DNA of 64,000 nt from Sympetrum striolatum (GCA_947579665.1 OX388348.1:10788001-10852000), one strand, 5' to 3'; shown: positions 1-10,696, counted from the first letter of the stretch. Notes: generated by a model not told the origin, from the sequence alone. A program made the numbers and translations.

Positions 1-2994
1 GCTGTTTTTCAAGATTTAAAATTTTTATACGATTTTGTGGTTAATATGACGAAATTTTTATACGATTTTGTGGTTAATATGACGAAATTTTTATTTTTTT
101 AATAAATTTTAAGCTTTTTTTGACAATTCTTAGCTTTTTTGACAATTTTACAGCTGTTTTTGACGAAATTTAAGATAGTTTTGACGATGTTTTAACTGTT
201 ATTTACGAATTTTTAAGATTTTTTGACTATTATTCAGCAGTTTTTGACGAATTCTTAACTATTTTGAGGAATATTTTGCAGTTTTTTACGATTTTAAGCT
301 GTTTATTTACGAATTCTTAGCGGTTTTTGACGAATTTTTTAGATGTTTTACGATTTTTAATATTTTTTTATAATTTTATTCAGTTGTTTTCACGATTTTA
401 AGCTGTTTTGACGATTGTTTAGCTGTTTCTGAAGACATCATAGCTGTTTTGACGATGGTTTAGCTGTTTTTTACGAACTCTTAACTGTTTTTGACAAATT
501 TTTAGCTGTTTCTGACGATTTTAATTATTTTATTCAATTTATTTAGCTGTTTTTCAAGATTTTAGAATTTTTGGACGATTTTATGGCGGATTAGACGATA
601 TTTTTAGCTGTTTTTGATAAATTTCTAGCTGTTTTTGACTATTTTTAGCTGTTTTGAAGATTTTGTAGTAGTGTTTGACGAAATTTTAGCTATTTTTGAC
701 GACGTTTTTACTGTTTTTTAATATTTTTATTTAATTTAGTTTTTGACGATATTCAGCAGTTTTTGACGATATTTAAGTATTCTTGACGAATTTTTAATTT
801 TTCTTGAGGAATTTTGTGCTGTTTTTTTACGTTTTTTATCTGTTTTGTCGAAATATTAATTGTTTTGATGATGGTTTAGCTGTTTTTGACAATGCTTTAG
901 CTGTTTTTTTACTAATTCTTAACTGTTTTTCACGAATTTTCCTGTTTTTGACGATTTTTTATATTATATACGATTTTATTCAACTGTTTTGACGAATTTA
1001 AGCAGTTTTCACGATTTTTTAGCTGTTTCTGAAGATTTCTTAGCTTTTTGACGATGTTTTAGCTGTTTCTTACAAATTCCCTTACTGTTTTTGACGAATT
1101 TTTAGTTGTTTCGTACGATTTTAATTATTTTTAAATTTATTTAGCTATTTTTGAAAACATTTAAAAAGTGTTGGAAGATTTAAAATTTTTTTTACGATTT
1201 TGTGGCTGATTTTTCGATAATTTTTAGCTGTTTTTGATAAAATGTTAGTTTTTTTCTTTAATATTTAGCTGTTTTACGTTTTTGTAGCTGTTTTTGACGA
1301 AATTTAGCTATTTTAGATGATACTTTAACTGTTTTTTAGGAAATTTTAACAGTTTTTGACAATTATTTAGCTGTTTTTGACTATATATTTGTATTTTTAC
1401 GAATTTTTAACTATTTTTGAAGATTTTACAATTTTTTCCCTATCTTGTAGCTGATTTGATGATATTTTCTAGGTGTTTTTGTTAAGTTTTTATATGTTTT
1501 TTACAATTTTTAGGTTTTTTGACGATTTTAGAATTTTTTTAAGGGTAATGTGGCTATTTGACGATATTTTTTAATCAGTTTTTGATAAATTGTTAGCTGT
1601 TTCTGATGAAATTTTAGCTAATTTTTACGATGTTTTTACTGTTTTATACGAATATTTACACAGTTTTTGACAATTATTTAGCAGTTTTTGACGATATTTA
1701 AGTATTTTTGACGAATTTTTAACTTTTTTTAAAGATTTTAGTATTTTTTTACAATTTTGTAGTTGATTTGACCATATTTTCTAGCTAGTTTTGATAAGTC
1801 TTTCGAATTCTTGAAAGGTTTTTAGCTGTTTTTGACGATTTTAGAAGTTTTTAACGATTTTGTTGTTGTTTGACAATAATTTTTAGCTGTTTTTGAGAAA
1901 TTGTTTGCTGTTTATTACGAAATTTTAACTAATGTTGACGATGTTTTAACTGTTTTTACGAATTTTTAAGAGTTTTTGACTCTTATTCAGCAGTTTTTGA
2001 TAATATTTAAGTAGTTTTGACGAATTCTTTAATTTTTTGAGGAATATTTAGCAGTTTTTTTTTTAATTTAAGCTTTTTAGACGAATTTTTAACTGCTTTT
2101 ACGAATATATAGCTGTTATTGACGTTGTTTTTGCTGTTTCATTACGAATTCTTAACTGTTTCTGAAGATTTCTTATCTTTTTGACGATGTTTTAGCTGAT
2201 TTTTACGAATTCTTAACTTTGGTGACGAATATTTAGCTGTTTTTGAGGTTTTAATTATTTTTTTTTCAATTTATTTAGCTATGTTTGAAATTTTTTTGAA
2301 GATTAAATAAATTTTTACTATTATGTGGCTAATTATAAGATATATTTAGCTTTTTTTGATAAATTTTAAGCTTTTTTTGACAATTTTTTATCTGTTTTGA
2401 AGATTTTGTACCTTTTTTGACAAAATTTTAGGGATTTTTGACGATATTTTAACAGTTTTTTACGAATTGTTAACAGTTTTTGACAATAATTTAGCAGTTT
2501 TTGACGATATTCAAGTTTTTTGGACGAATTTTTAACTATTTTTAAAGATATTAGAATTTTTTTACGATTTTGTAGATGATTTGACGATATTTTTTAGCTG
2601 TTTTTGTTAAGTTTTTAGATGTTTTGAACTATTTTTAGCCTTTTTTGACGATTTTGATTTTTGTTTATAATTTCTTTTGCTATTTTCGAAAGAGTTCTAG
2701 CTGTTTCGGAAGATTTTAGAATTTTTTTACGATTTTTTGGTTGTTTTGACCATATTTTCTAGCTGTTTCTGGTAAGTCTTTAGATTTTTTAAAAACTTTT
2801 TAGCTGTTTTTGACGATTTCAGAATCTTTTAACGATTATGTTGTTATTTGACCATAATTTTTAGCTATTTTTGAGAAATTGTTAGCTGTTTATGACGAAA
2901 TTTTAGCTATTATTGACGATGTTTTAACTGTTTTACGAATTTTTAAGATTTGTTGACTATAAATCAGCAGTTTTTGACGACATTTAGGTATTCC
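1..2994. repeat. Domain A0, T-rich satellite block, 5'-incomplete
   Basis: This is a T-rich array of degenerate ~20-bp monomers (TAGCTGTTTTTGACGATTTT type), with T making up about half or more of the bases in the stretches I read and G exceeding C. Position 1 aligns to about 6522 in A1, so roughly 440 bp of the block lies outside the window. It ends at the B1 boundary palindrome. It carries a private 33-bp tandem duplication at 27-92. Open frames here are short and rich in F, L, I and Y, as expected from T-rich DNA, and I do not call any as a gene. Nothing else is seen in the block. Confidence 0.95.
27..92. repeat. 33-bp local tandem duplication in A0
   Basis: The segment starting ATACGATTTTGTGGTTAAT at 27 recurs in direct tandem at 60. 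The equivalent place in A1 (about 6548) and in other A blocks has one copy, so this is a recent local slippage event. Confidence 0.9.
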
Positions 2995-3007
2995 TGACCA
3001 GGGGTCA
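2995..3007. other. A/B boundary palindrome TGACC-AGG-GGTCA
   Basis: Inverted repeat at the start of B1. The outermost base pair present in most copies is lost here, because C replaces the first T. Confidence 0.7.
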
Positions 3008-3365
3008 ACTTCAGGATGTCAAATTCGGGAAGTTACTCCGGGACGTCAATTCCAGGACTTCGACTCCGGATAGACTTACGGTCTTGCGCCCAAGGTCAAT
3101 GACCCTAAGTCAATGACCCTAGGTCAACTCGGTGAGGTCGACTCCGTGACTTTTACTCCAAGAGATTGACTCCGGGTTGTCTACACCGGGAAGTCAACTC
3201 TGGGATGTCAACTCCAAGAGATTGAGCCAAAGAGGTGGACTCCGGGAAGTCGACTCCGGGAGGTCGACTCCGGGAGGTCGACTCCGGGAGGGTGACCCCG
3301 GGAGGTCGACTCCGGGAGGTCGACTCCGGAAGGTCGACTCCGGGAGGTCGACTCCGGGAGGTCGA

Positions 3366-4334
3366 CTCCGGCAGGTCGACTCCGGGAGGTATACTCCGGG
3401 AGGTCGACTCCGGGAGGTCGACTCCGAGAGGTCGACTCCTGGAGTTCGGGTCCGGGAGGTTGACTCAGGGAGGTTGAATCCGGGAGGTCGACTTCGGGAG
3501 GTCGACTCCGGGAGGTCGACTCAAGGAGGTCGACTCCGGGAGGTCGACCCTGGGAGGTCGATTCAGGGACGTCAACTCCGGGAGGTCGACTCCGGATTGA
3601 CTTTAGGTCAATGACACGAGGTCAATGAACCTAGGTCAATGACCCTAGGTCAATGACCGTAGGTCAATGACACGAGGTCAATGACCCTAGGTCAATTACC
3701 CTAGGTCAATGACACTAGGTCGATGACCCGAAGTTGATGACCGGAGGTCGATGACCCGAGGTCGATGACTAGAGGTCGATGACCAGCGGTCAACGACCCT
3801 ACGTCGATGACTCGGGGTCAATAACTTGGGGTTGATGACCCGAGATCGACTTGGTGAGGCAATTTCCGGGAGGTCGATTACCGGAGGTCAATTTAGTTTG
3901 GACAGTTATGAGAAGTTGAGACCGGGAGGTGGACTGAGGGAGGTCGACTCCGGGAGGTCGACTCCGGGAGGTCGACTCCGAGAGGTCGACTCCGGGAGTT
4001 CGGGTCCGGGAGGTTGACTCAGGGAGGTCGAATCCGGGAGATCGACTTCGGGAGGTCGACTCCGGGAGGTCGACTCCGGATTGACTTTAGGTCAATGACA
4101 CGAGGTCAATGACCCTAGGTCAATGACACGAGGTCAATGACCCTAGGTCAATGACCCTAGGTCAATGACACTAGGTCGATGACCCGAAGTTGATGACCGG
4201 AGGTCGATGACCCGAGGTCGTGGACCCGAGGTCGTGGACCCGAGGTCGATGACTAGAGGTCGATGACCAGCGGTCGATGACCCTATGTCGATGACTCGGG
4301 GTCAATAACTCGGGGTCGATGACCCGAGGTCGAC
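3366..4334. repeat. Partial ~484-bp duplication inside B1
   Basis: The cassette start CTTGGTGAGGC followed by TTTAGTTTGGACAG occurs twice, near 3850 and near 4334. Between them lie a second GTCGAC run and a second TCAATGAC run. No other B block in the window has this duplication. The exact ends are uncertain because the flanks are themselves 14-bp repeats. Confidence 0.75.
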
Positions 4335-4991
4335 TTGGTGAGGCCATTTCCGGGAGGTCGATTACCGGAGGTCAATTTAGTTTGGACAGTTATGAGAAGT
4401 TGACACCGGGAGGTGGACTCCGGGAGGTAGACTCCGGGATGACGCATCTGGGAGGACAACTCTCGGATGTCGACTTCGGAAGGTCGACTCCGGGAAGTCG
4501 ACACCGGGAGGTCGACTCAGGGAGGTTGACTCCGGGTGGTATTCTTTTGGAGGTTGGTTCCGGTTCGAAAACTCCAACAGTTTGACTCCGGGATGTTGAT
4601 TTCAGGATGTCGACTTCGGGACCCGACTCCGGGACGTCGAATCCGGGAGGTCGATTCAAGATTAACTTACTGTCTATGACCCGAGGTGAATGACCCTAGG
4701 TCGATGGCCCGATATCGATGACCAAAGGTCAATGACCGGAGGTCAATGACCCGAGGTCGATGACCTGATGTCGATGACCTGATGTCGATGACCAGTGTTT
4801 GATGACCAGAGGTCGATGACCCAAGGTCGATGACCCAAGGTCATTTACCCTAGGTCAATGGCCCGAGATTGATGACCCGAGGTCAATGACCCATGGTCGA
4901 TGACCCGAGGTCAATGACCCGTGGTCGATGACCCGAGGTCAATGACCCGTGGTAGATGACCAGAGGTCAATGACCCGAGGTCGAAGACACA

Positions 4992-5004
4992 AGGTCAATG
5001 ACCT
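4992..5004. other. Perfect IR1 palindrome AGGTCAATGACCT in B1
   Basis: Exact 13-bp inverted repeat of AGGTCA with a one-base spacer. It lies 72 bp before the terminal GATCGACTCGG tail. It matches the IR1 nuclear-receptor element type by sequence only. No function is shown. Confidence 0.6.
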
Positions 5005-5131
5005 CAGGTCGATTATTCGAGGTCTATGACACGAGGTCGATGACCAGAGGTCGATGACCGGAGGTTGATACCCGAGATCGACTCGGTGAGGCCGTTCCAG
5101 GAGGTCGATTATGAGAGGTCAATTCAAATTC

Positions 5132-6082
5132 AAAATTTTTTTACTCCATGTAGCCCTAATTTTCGTCATTTTATCGAGATATCATCGAAAAAATTAACGA
5201 AATCGGAAAATTTCACACACATTTATTTTCTTTTCCTTTACGTTTCCTTATATTTCGTTATTTTATGGAGATATGATCGAAAAAAGCAACGAAATCGGAT
5301 AAATTTTAGCGAAGTTTCAATTTTCTTACACTATTTAGCCTACCTTTTCGATATCTTATCAAAATAAAATCGAAAAAAAAAAATTTCAATTTTTCTCTCC
5401 ACATTGTCATAATATTTGTCATTTTGCCGAAAAAAGCAACGAAAACGGATAATTAACCCAAAATTCTTTTTTTTCCACTATTTTAACTTAATTTCGTCAA
5501 TTTATCGAGATATTATCGAAAAAAGCAGCGAAAACGGATAATTTCACCGAAAATTCAATTTTTTCCTCATTATTGCATTAATTTTCGTCCTTTTTAACGA
5601 GATATGATCATAAAAAGGAACGAAAACGGATAATTTCACCAAAATTTCAAATTTTTTCCTCTTTTTTCCTTAATTTTCGTAATTTTATTGAGATATGATC
5701 GAAGAAAGCTATATTAATATATAATTTTAGAGAAATTTCCATTTTTTAAATCTATTTTATCTTAATTTTCGTCCTTTTTAACGAGATATTATAGAAAAAC
5801 AACAAAAAAGGATAAACTTAGTGAAATTCCAATTTTTTTACTCTATTTAGCCCTAATTATCGTCATATTATCAAAATATCATCGAAAAAAGCAACGAAAT
5901 CAGATAATTTCACCGACATTTACTTTTCTTTTCATTTTATTTCCTTATATTTCGTTATTTTATCGAGATATGATCGAAAAAAGCAACGAAATCGGAAAAA
6001 AATTAGCGAAGGTTCAATTTTCATCCACTATTTTGCCTAGCTTTTCGATATTTTATCATAATAAAATCGAAAAAAAAATTTC
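5132..6082. repeat. Domain C1, ~92-bp AT-rich satellite, one monomer short
   Basis: AT-rich block of tandem ~92-bp monomers, each with a TTTCGTNATTTTATCGAGAT core followed by GAAAAAAGCAACGAAA. It is 951 bp against about 1,041 bp in intact blocks. The monomer with AAATAGGTTAATGTCACC is missing: near 5525 the sequence passes from GAAAAAAGCAGCG straight to AAAACGGATAATTTC. It ends with AAAATCGAAAAAAAAATTTC, the conserved C/A boundary. Confidence 0.95.
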
Positions 6083-9000
6083 TTAGCTGTTTCTGAAGAA
6101 ATTTTAGCTATTTTCAGGATTTTTTAAATGTTTTTTTATGAATTTTTAAGAGGTTTTGACTATTATTCAGCAGTTTATGACGATATTTAAGTATTTTTGA
6201 CGAATTTTTAACTTTTCTTGAGGAATTTTGTGTTGTTTTTTTACGATTTTAAGCTGTTTTGTCTATATTTTAACTGTTTTGATGAATGTTTAGCTGTTTT
6301 TTTAGGTATTCTTAACTGTTTTTTACGAATTTTCCTGTTTTTAACGATTTTTAATATTTTGTACGATTTTTTAGCTTTTTCTGAATATTTGTGTTTGCTA
6401 TTTTGAGGATGTTTTAGCTGTTTTTTTACGAATTCTTTACTTTTTTGACGAATTTTTAGCTTTTTTTGAAGATGGTTATTATATTTTTTCAATTTATTTA
6501 GCTATTTTTGAACATTTTTTAGCTGTTTTTCAAGATTTAAGATTTTTATACGATTTTGTGGTTAATATGACGAAATTTTTATTTTATTTAATAAATTTTA
6601 AGCTTTTTTTGACAATTCTTAGCTTTTTTGACAATTTTATAGCTGTTTTTGACGAAATTTAAGATAGTTTTGACGATGTTTTAACTGTTATTTACGAATA
6701 TTAAAGATTTTTTGACTATTATTCAGCAGTTTTTGACGAATTCCTAACTATTTTGAGGATTATTTTGCAGTTTTTTACGATTTTAAGCTGTTTATTTACG
6801 AATTCTTAGCGGTTTTTGACGAATTTTTAGATGTTTTACGATTTTCAATATTTTTTTTATAATTTTATTCAGTTGTTTTCACGATTTTAAGCTGTTTTGA
6901 CGATTGTTTAGCTGTTTCTGAAGACATCATAGCTGTTTTGACGATGGTTTAGCTGTTTTTTACGAACTCTTAACTGTTTTTGACAAATTTTTAGCTGTTT
7001 CTGACGATTTTAATTATTTTATTCAATTTATTTAGCTGTTTTTCAAGATTTTAGAATTTTTTGACGATTTTATGGCGGATTAGACGATATTTTTAGCTGT
7101 TTTTGATAAATTTCTAGCTGTTGTTGACTATTTTTAGCTGTTTTGAAGATTTTGTAGTAGTGTTTGACGAAATTTTAGCTATTTTTGACGACGTTTTTAC
7201 TGTTTTTTACAATTTTTATTTAATTTAGTTTTTGACGATATTCAGCAGTTTTTGACGATATTTAAGTATTCTTGACGAATTTTTAATTTTCTTGACGAAT
7301 TTTTTGCTGTTTTTTTACGTTTTTTATCTGTTTTGTCGAAATATTAACTGTTTTGATGATGGTTTAGCTGTTTTTGACAATGTTTTAGCTGTTTTTTTAC
7401 TAATTCTTAACTGTTTTTCACCAATTTCCTGTTTTTGAATATTTTTTATATTATTTACGATTTTATTCAGCTGTTTTGACGAATTTAAGCAGTTTTCACG
7501 ATTTTTTAGCTGTTTCTGAAGATTTCTTAGCTTTTTGACGATGTTTTAGCTGTTTCTTACAAATTCACTTACTGTTTTTGACGAATTTTTAGTTGTTTCG
7601 TACGATTTTAATTTTTTTTTAATTTATTTAGCTATTTTTGAAAACATTTAAAAAGTGTTGGAAGATTTAAAATTTTTTTTACGATTTTGTGGCTGATTTT
7701 TCGATAATTTTTAGCTGTTTTTGATAAAATGTTAGTTTTTTTTTAAATATTTAGCTGTTTTACGTTTTTGTAGCTATTTTTGACGAAATTTAGCTATTTT
7801 AGACGATACTTTAACTGTTTTTTAGGAAATTTTAACAGTTTTTGACAATTATTTAGCTGTTTTTGACTATATATTTGTATTTTTACGAATTTTTAACTAT
7901 TTTTGAAGATTTTACAATTTTTTCCCTATCTTGTAGCTGATTTGATGATATTTTCTAGGTGTTTTTGTTAAGTTTTTATATGTTTTTTACAATTTTTAGG
8001 TTTTTTGACGAATTTAGAATTTTTTTACGATAATGTGGCTATTTGACGATATTTTTTTATCAGTTTTTGATAAATTGTTAGCTGTTTCTGATGAAATTTT
8101 AGCTAATTTTTACGATGTTTTTACTGTTTTATACCAATATTTACACAGTTTTTGACAATTATTTAGCAGTTTTTGACGATATTTAAGTATTTTTGACGAA
8201 TTTTTAACTTTTTTTAAAGATTTTAGTATTTTTTTACGATTTTGTAGTTGATTTGACCATATTTTCTAGCTAGTTTTGATAAGTCTTTCGAATTCTTGAA
8301 AGGTTTTTAGCTGTTTTTGACGATTTTAGAAGTTTTTAACGATTTTGTTGTTGTTTGACAATAATTTTTAGCTGTTTTTGAGAAATTGATTGCTGTTTAT
8401 TACGAAATTTTAACTAATGTTGACGATGTTTTAACTGTTTTTACGAATTTTTAAGAGTTTTTGACTCTTATTCAGCAGTTTTTGACAATATTTAAGTAGT
8501 TTGGACGAATTCTTTAATTTTTTGAGGAATATTTAGCCGTTTTTTTTTTAATTTAAGCTTTTTAGACGAATTTTTAACTGTTTTTACGAATATATAGCTG
8601 TTATTGACGTTGTTTTTGCTGTTTCATTACGAATTCTTAACTGTTTCTGAAGATTTCTTATCTTTTTGACGATGTTTTAGCTGATTTTTACGAATTCTTA
8701 ACTTTGGTGACGAATATTTAGCTGTTTTTGAGGTTTTAATTATTTTTTTTCAATTTATTTAGCTATTTTTGAAATTTTTTTGAAGATTAAAGAAATTTTT
8801 ACGATTATGTGGCTAATTATAATATATATTTAGCTTTTTTTGATAAATTTTAAGCTTTTTTTGACAATTTTTTATCTGTTTTGAAGATTTTGTACCTTTT
8901 TTGACAAAATTTTAGGGATTTTTGACGATATTTTAACAGTTTTTTACGAATTGTTAACAGTTTTTGACAATTATTTAGCAGTTTTTGACGATATTCAAGT

Positions 9001-9476
9001 TTTTTGGACGAATTTTTAACTATTTTTGAAGATATTAGAATTTTTTTACGATTTTGTAGATGATTTGACGATATTTTTTAGCTGTTTTTGTTAAGTTTTT
9101 AGATGTTTTGAACTATTTTTAGCCTTTTTTGACGATTTTGATTTTTTTTTTAATTTCATTTGCTATTTTCGAAAGAGTTCTAGCTGTTTCTGAAGATTTT
9201 AGAATTTTTTTACGATTTTTTGGTTGTTTTGACCATATTTTCTAGCTGTTTCTGGTAAGTCTTTAGATTTTTTAAAAACTTTTTAGCTGTTTTTGACGAT
9301 TTCAGAATCTTTTAACGATTATGTTGCTATTTGACCATAATTTTTAGCTATTTTTGAGAAATTGTTAGCTGTTTATGACGAAATTTTAGCTATTATTGAC
9401 GATGTTTTAACTGTTTTACGAATTTTTAAAATTTTTTGACTATAAATCAGCAGTTTTTGACGACATTTAGGTATTC
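6083..9476. repeat. Domain A1, full-length T-rich block
   Basis: 3,394 bp of ~20-bp monomers beginning TTAGCTGTTTCTGAAGAAAT. Full length is shared with A4, A5, A6 and A10 to within a few bases. Recognisable landmarks are CAGCAGTTT near 6170, TGGCGGATTAGACGA near 7074 and GACTATAAATCAGCAG shortly before the B2 boundary. The frame at 6218-6406 is a F/L-rich translation of T-rich DNA and recurs in most blocks only because the block does. Confidence 0.95.
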
Positions 9477-9491
9477 TTGACCAAGGGTCAA
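9477..9491. other. A/B boundary palindrome TTGACC-AAG-GGTCAA
   Basis: Perfect 6-bp arms. The spacer is AAG here instead of AGG, the only spacer variant seen. Confidence 0.75.
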
Positions 9492-10683
9492 CTTCAGGAT
9501 GTCAAATTCGGGAAGTTACTCAGGGACGTCAATTCCAGGAGTTCGACTCCGGATAGACTTACGGTCTTTCGCCCAAGGTCAATGACCCTAAGTCAATGAC
9601 CCTAGGTCAACTCAGTGAGGTCGACTCCGTGACTTTTACTCCAAGAGATTGACTACGGGTTGTCTACATCGGGAGGTCAACTCTGGGATGTCAACTCCAA
9701 GAGATTGAGCCAGGGAGGTGGACTCCGGGAGAACGACTCCGGGAGGTCGACTCCGGGAAGTCGACTCGGGGAGGTCGACTCCGGTAGGTCGACTCCGGGA
9801 GGTCGACTCCAGGAGGTCGACTCCGGGAGGTCGACTCCGGGAGGTCGACTCCGGCAGGTCGACTCCGGGAGGTCGACTCCGGCAGGTCGACTCCGGGAGG
9901 TCGACTCCGGCAGGTCGACTCCGGGAGGTCGACTCCGGGAAGTCGACTCCGAGAGGTCGACTCCGGGAGTTCGGGTCCGGGAGGTTGACTCAGGGAGGTC
10001 GAATCCGGGAGGTCGACTTCGGGAGGTCGACTCCGGGAGGTCGACTCAAGGAGGTCGACTCCGGGAGGTCGACCCTGGGAGGTCGATTCAGGGACGTCAA
10101 CTCCGGGAGGTCGACTCCGGATTGACTTTAGGTCAATGACACGAGGTCAATGAACCTAGGTAAATGACCCTAGGTCAATGACTGTAGGTCAATGACACGA
10201 GGTCAATGACCCTAGGTCAATGACCCTAGGTCAATGACACTAGGTCGATGACCCGAAGTTGATGACCGGCGGTCGATGACCAGAGGTCGATGACTAGAGG
10301 TCGATGACCAGCGGTCGATGACCCTACGTCGATGACTCGGGGTCAATAACTTGGGGTTGATGACCCGAGATCGACTTGGTGAGGCAATTTCCGGGAGGTC
10401 GATTACCGGAGGTCAATTTAGTTTGGACAGTTATGAGAAGTTGAGACCGGGAGGTGGACTCCGGGACGTCGATTCCGGGAGGTCGATTCAAGATTAACTT
10501 ACTGTCTATGACCCGAGGTGAATGACCCTAGGTCGATGGCCCGAGATCGATGACCCAAGGTCATTAACCCTAGGTCAATGGCCCGAGATTGATGACCCGA
10601 GGTCAATGACCCATGGTCGATGAACCGAGGTCAATGACCCGTGGTCGATGACCCGAGGTCAATGACCCGTGGTAGATGGCACA

Positions 10684-10696
10684 AGGTCAATGACCT
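10684..10696. other. Perfect IR1 palindrome in B2
   Basis: AGGTCAATGACCT followed by CAGGTCGATTATTCG, in the second IR1-type array, 84 bp before the tail. Confidence 0.6.

Larger units (their letters stand above)
2995..5131. repeat. Domain B1, longest 14-bp minisatellite block
   Basis: This is a GC-rich block on a 14-bp period. Its order is: ~230-bp leader (2995-3230) with diverged monomers; GTCGAC-type array (about 3230-3600); TCAATGAC/TCGATGAC array (about 3601-3845); a ~484-bp partial duplication that revisits the cassette start (CTTGGTGAGGC near 3850), a second GTCGAC array (about 3905-4085) and a second IR1-type array (about 4083-4330); the non-periodic middle cassette (about 4330-4670); a last IR1-type array (about 4670-5075); and the terminal GATCGACTCGGTGAGG tail at 5076. 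At 2.14 kb it is the longest B of the 13. Frames such as 3177-3614 are 14-residue repeats forced by the period. Confidence 0.95.

Noticed and set aside
1..2994. Poly-T tracts as retrotransposon tails or terminators
   Set aside because: T runs are a regular part of each ~20-bp monomer. No target-site duplication, reverse-transcriptase frame or LTR was seen.
3230..3600. CRISPR array, because of short regular palindromic repeats
   Set aside because: The 14-bp repeats are contiguous with no unique spacers, there are no cas genes, and the window looks eukaryotic.
3177..3614. Long open frames in the B domains (for example 3177-3614, 9660-10139, 22103-22552, 32657-33178) that look like a repeat-rich RS/GR protein
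   Set aside because: They arise from the 14-bp period, overlap in several frames and on both strands, start at arbitrary ATG or alternative codons in the leader, and change length with monomer number. No promoter, splice or conserved non-repeat domain is visible.
4549..4590. A tRNA B-box-like string, GGTTCGAAAACTCC, in the middle cassette of B
   Set aside because: The bases flanking GTTCGAA do not form a T-arm stem, there is no A box or cloverleaf around it, and B12 has lost the motif (AATTCGAAAAC).
5065..5367. The ~92-100-codon frame across each B/C boundary (for example 5065-5367, 14175-14453, 34215-34493)
   Set aside because: It spans the junction of two unrelated satellites and continues through ~92-bp monomers. 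It is interrupted in some units, and there is no sign of selection in one frame.
5132..6082. GATA-like or DREF-like sites (TATCGAGATA) in the C monomer as regulatory elements
   Set aside because: The match is short and expected in an AT-rich ATCGA-containing repeat. Unlike the IR1 case there is no full-length dyad match to a known element.
6083..9476. TGACG cores of A monomers as CREB/ATF or TGA-factor half-sites
   Set aside because: Only five bases match, the flanking T-rich context is not that of a full TGACGTCA site, and the core is simply the monomer consensus.
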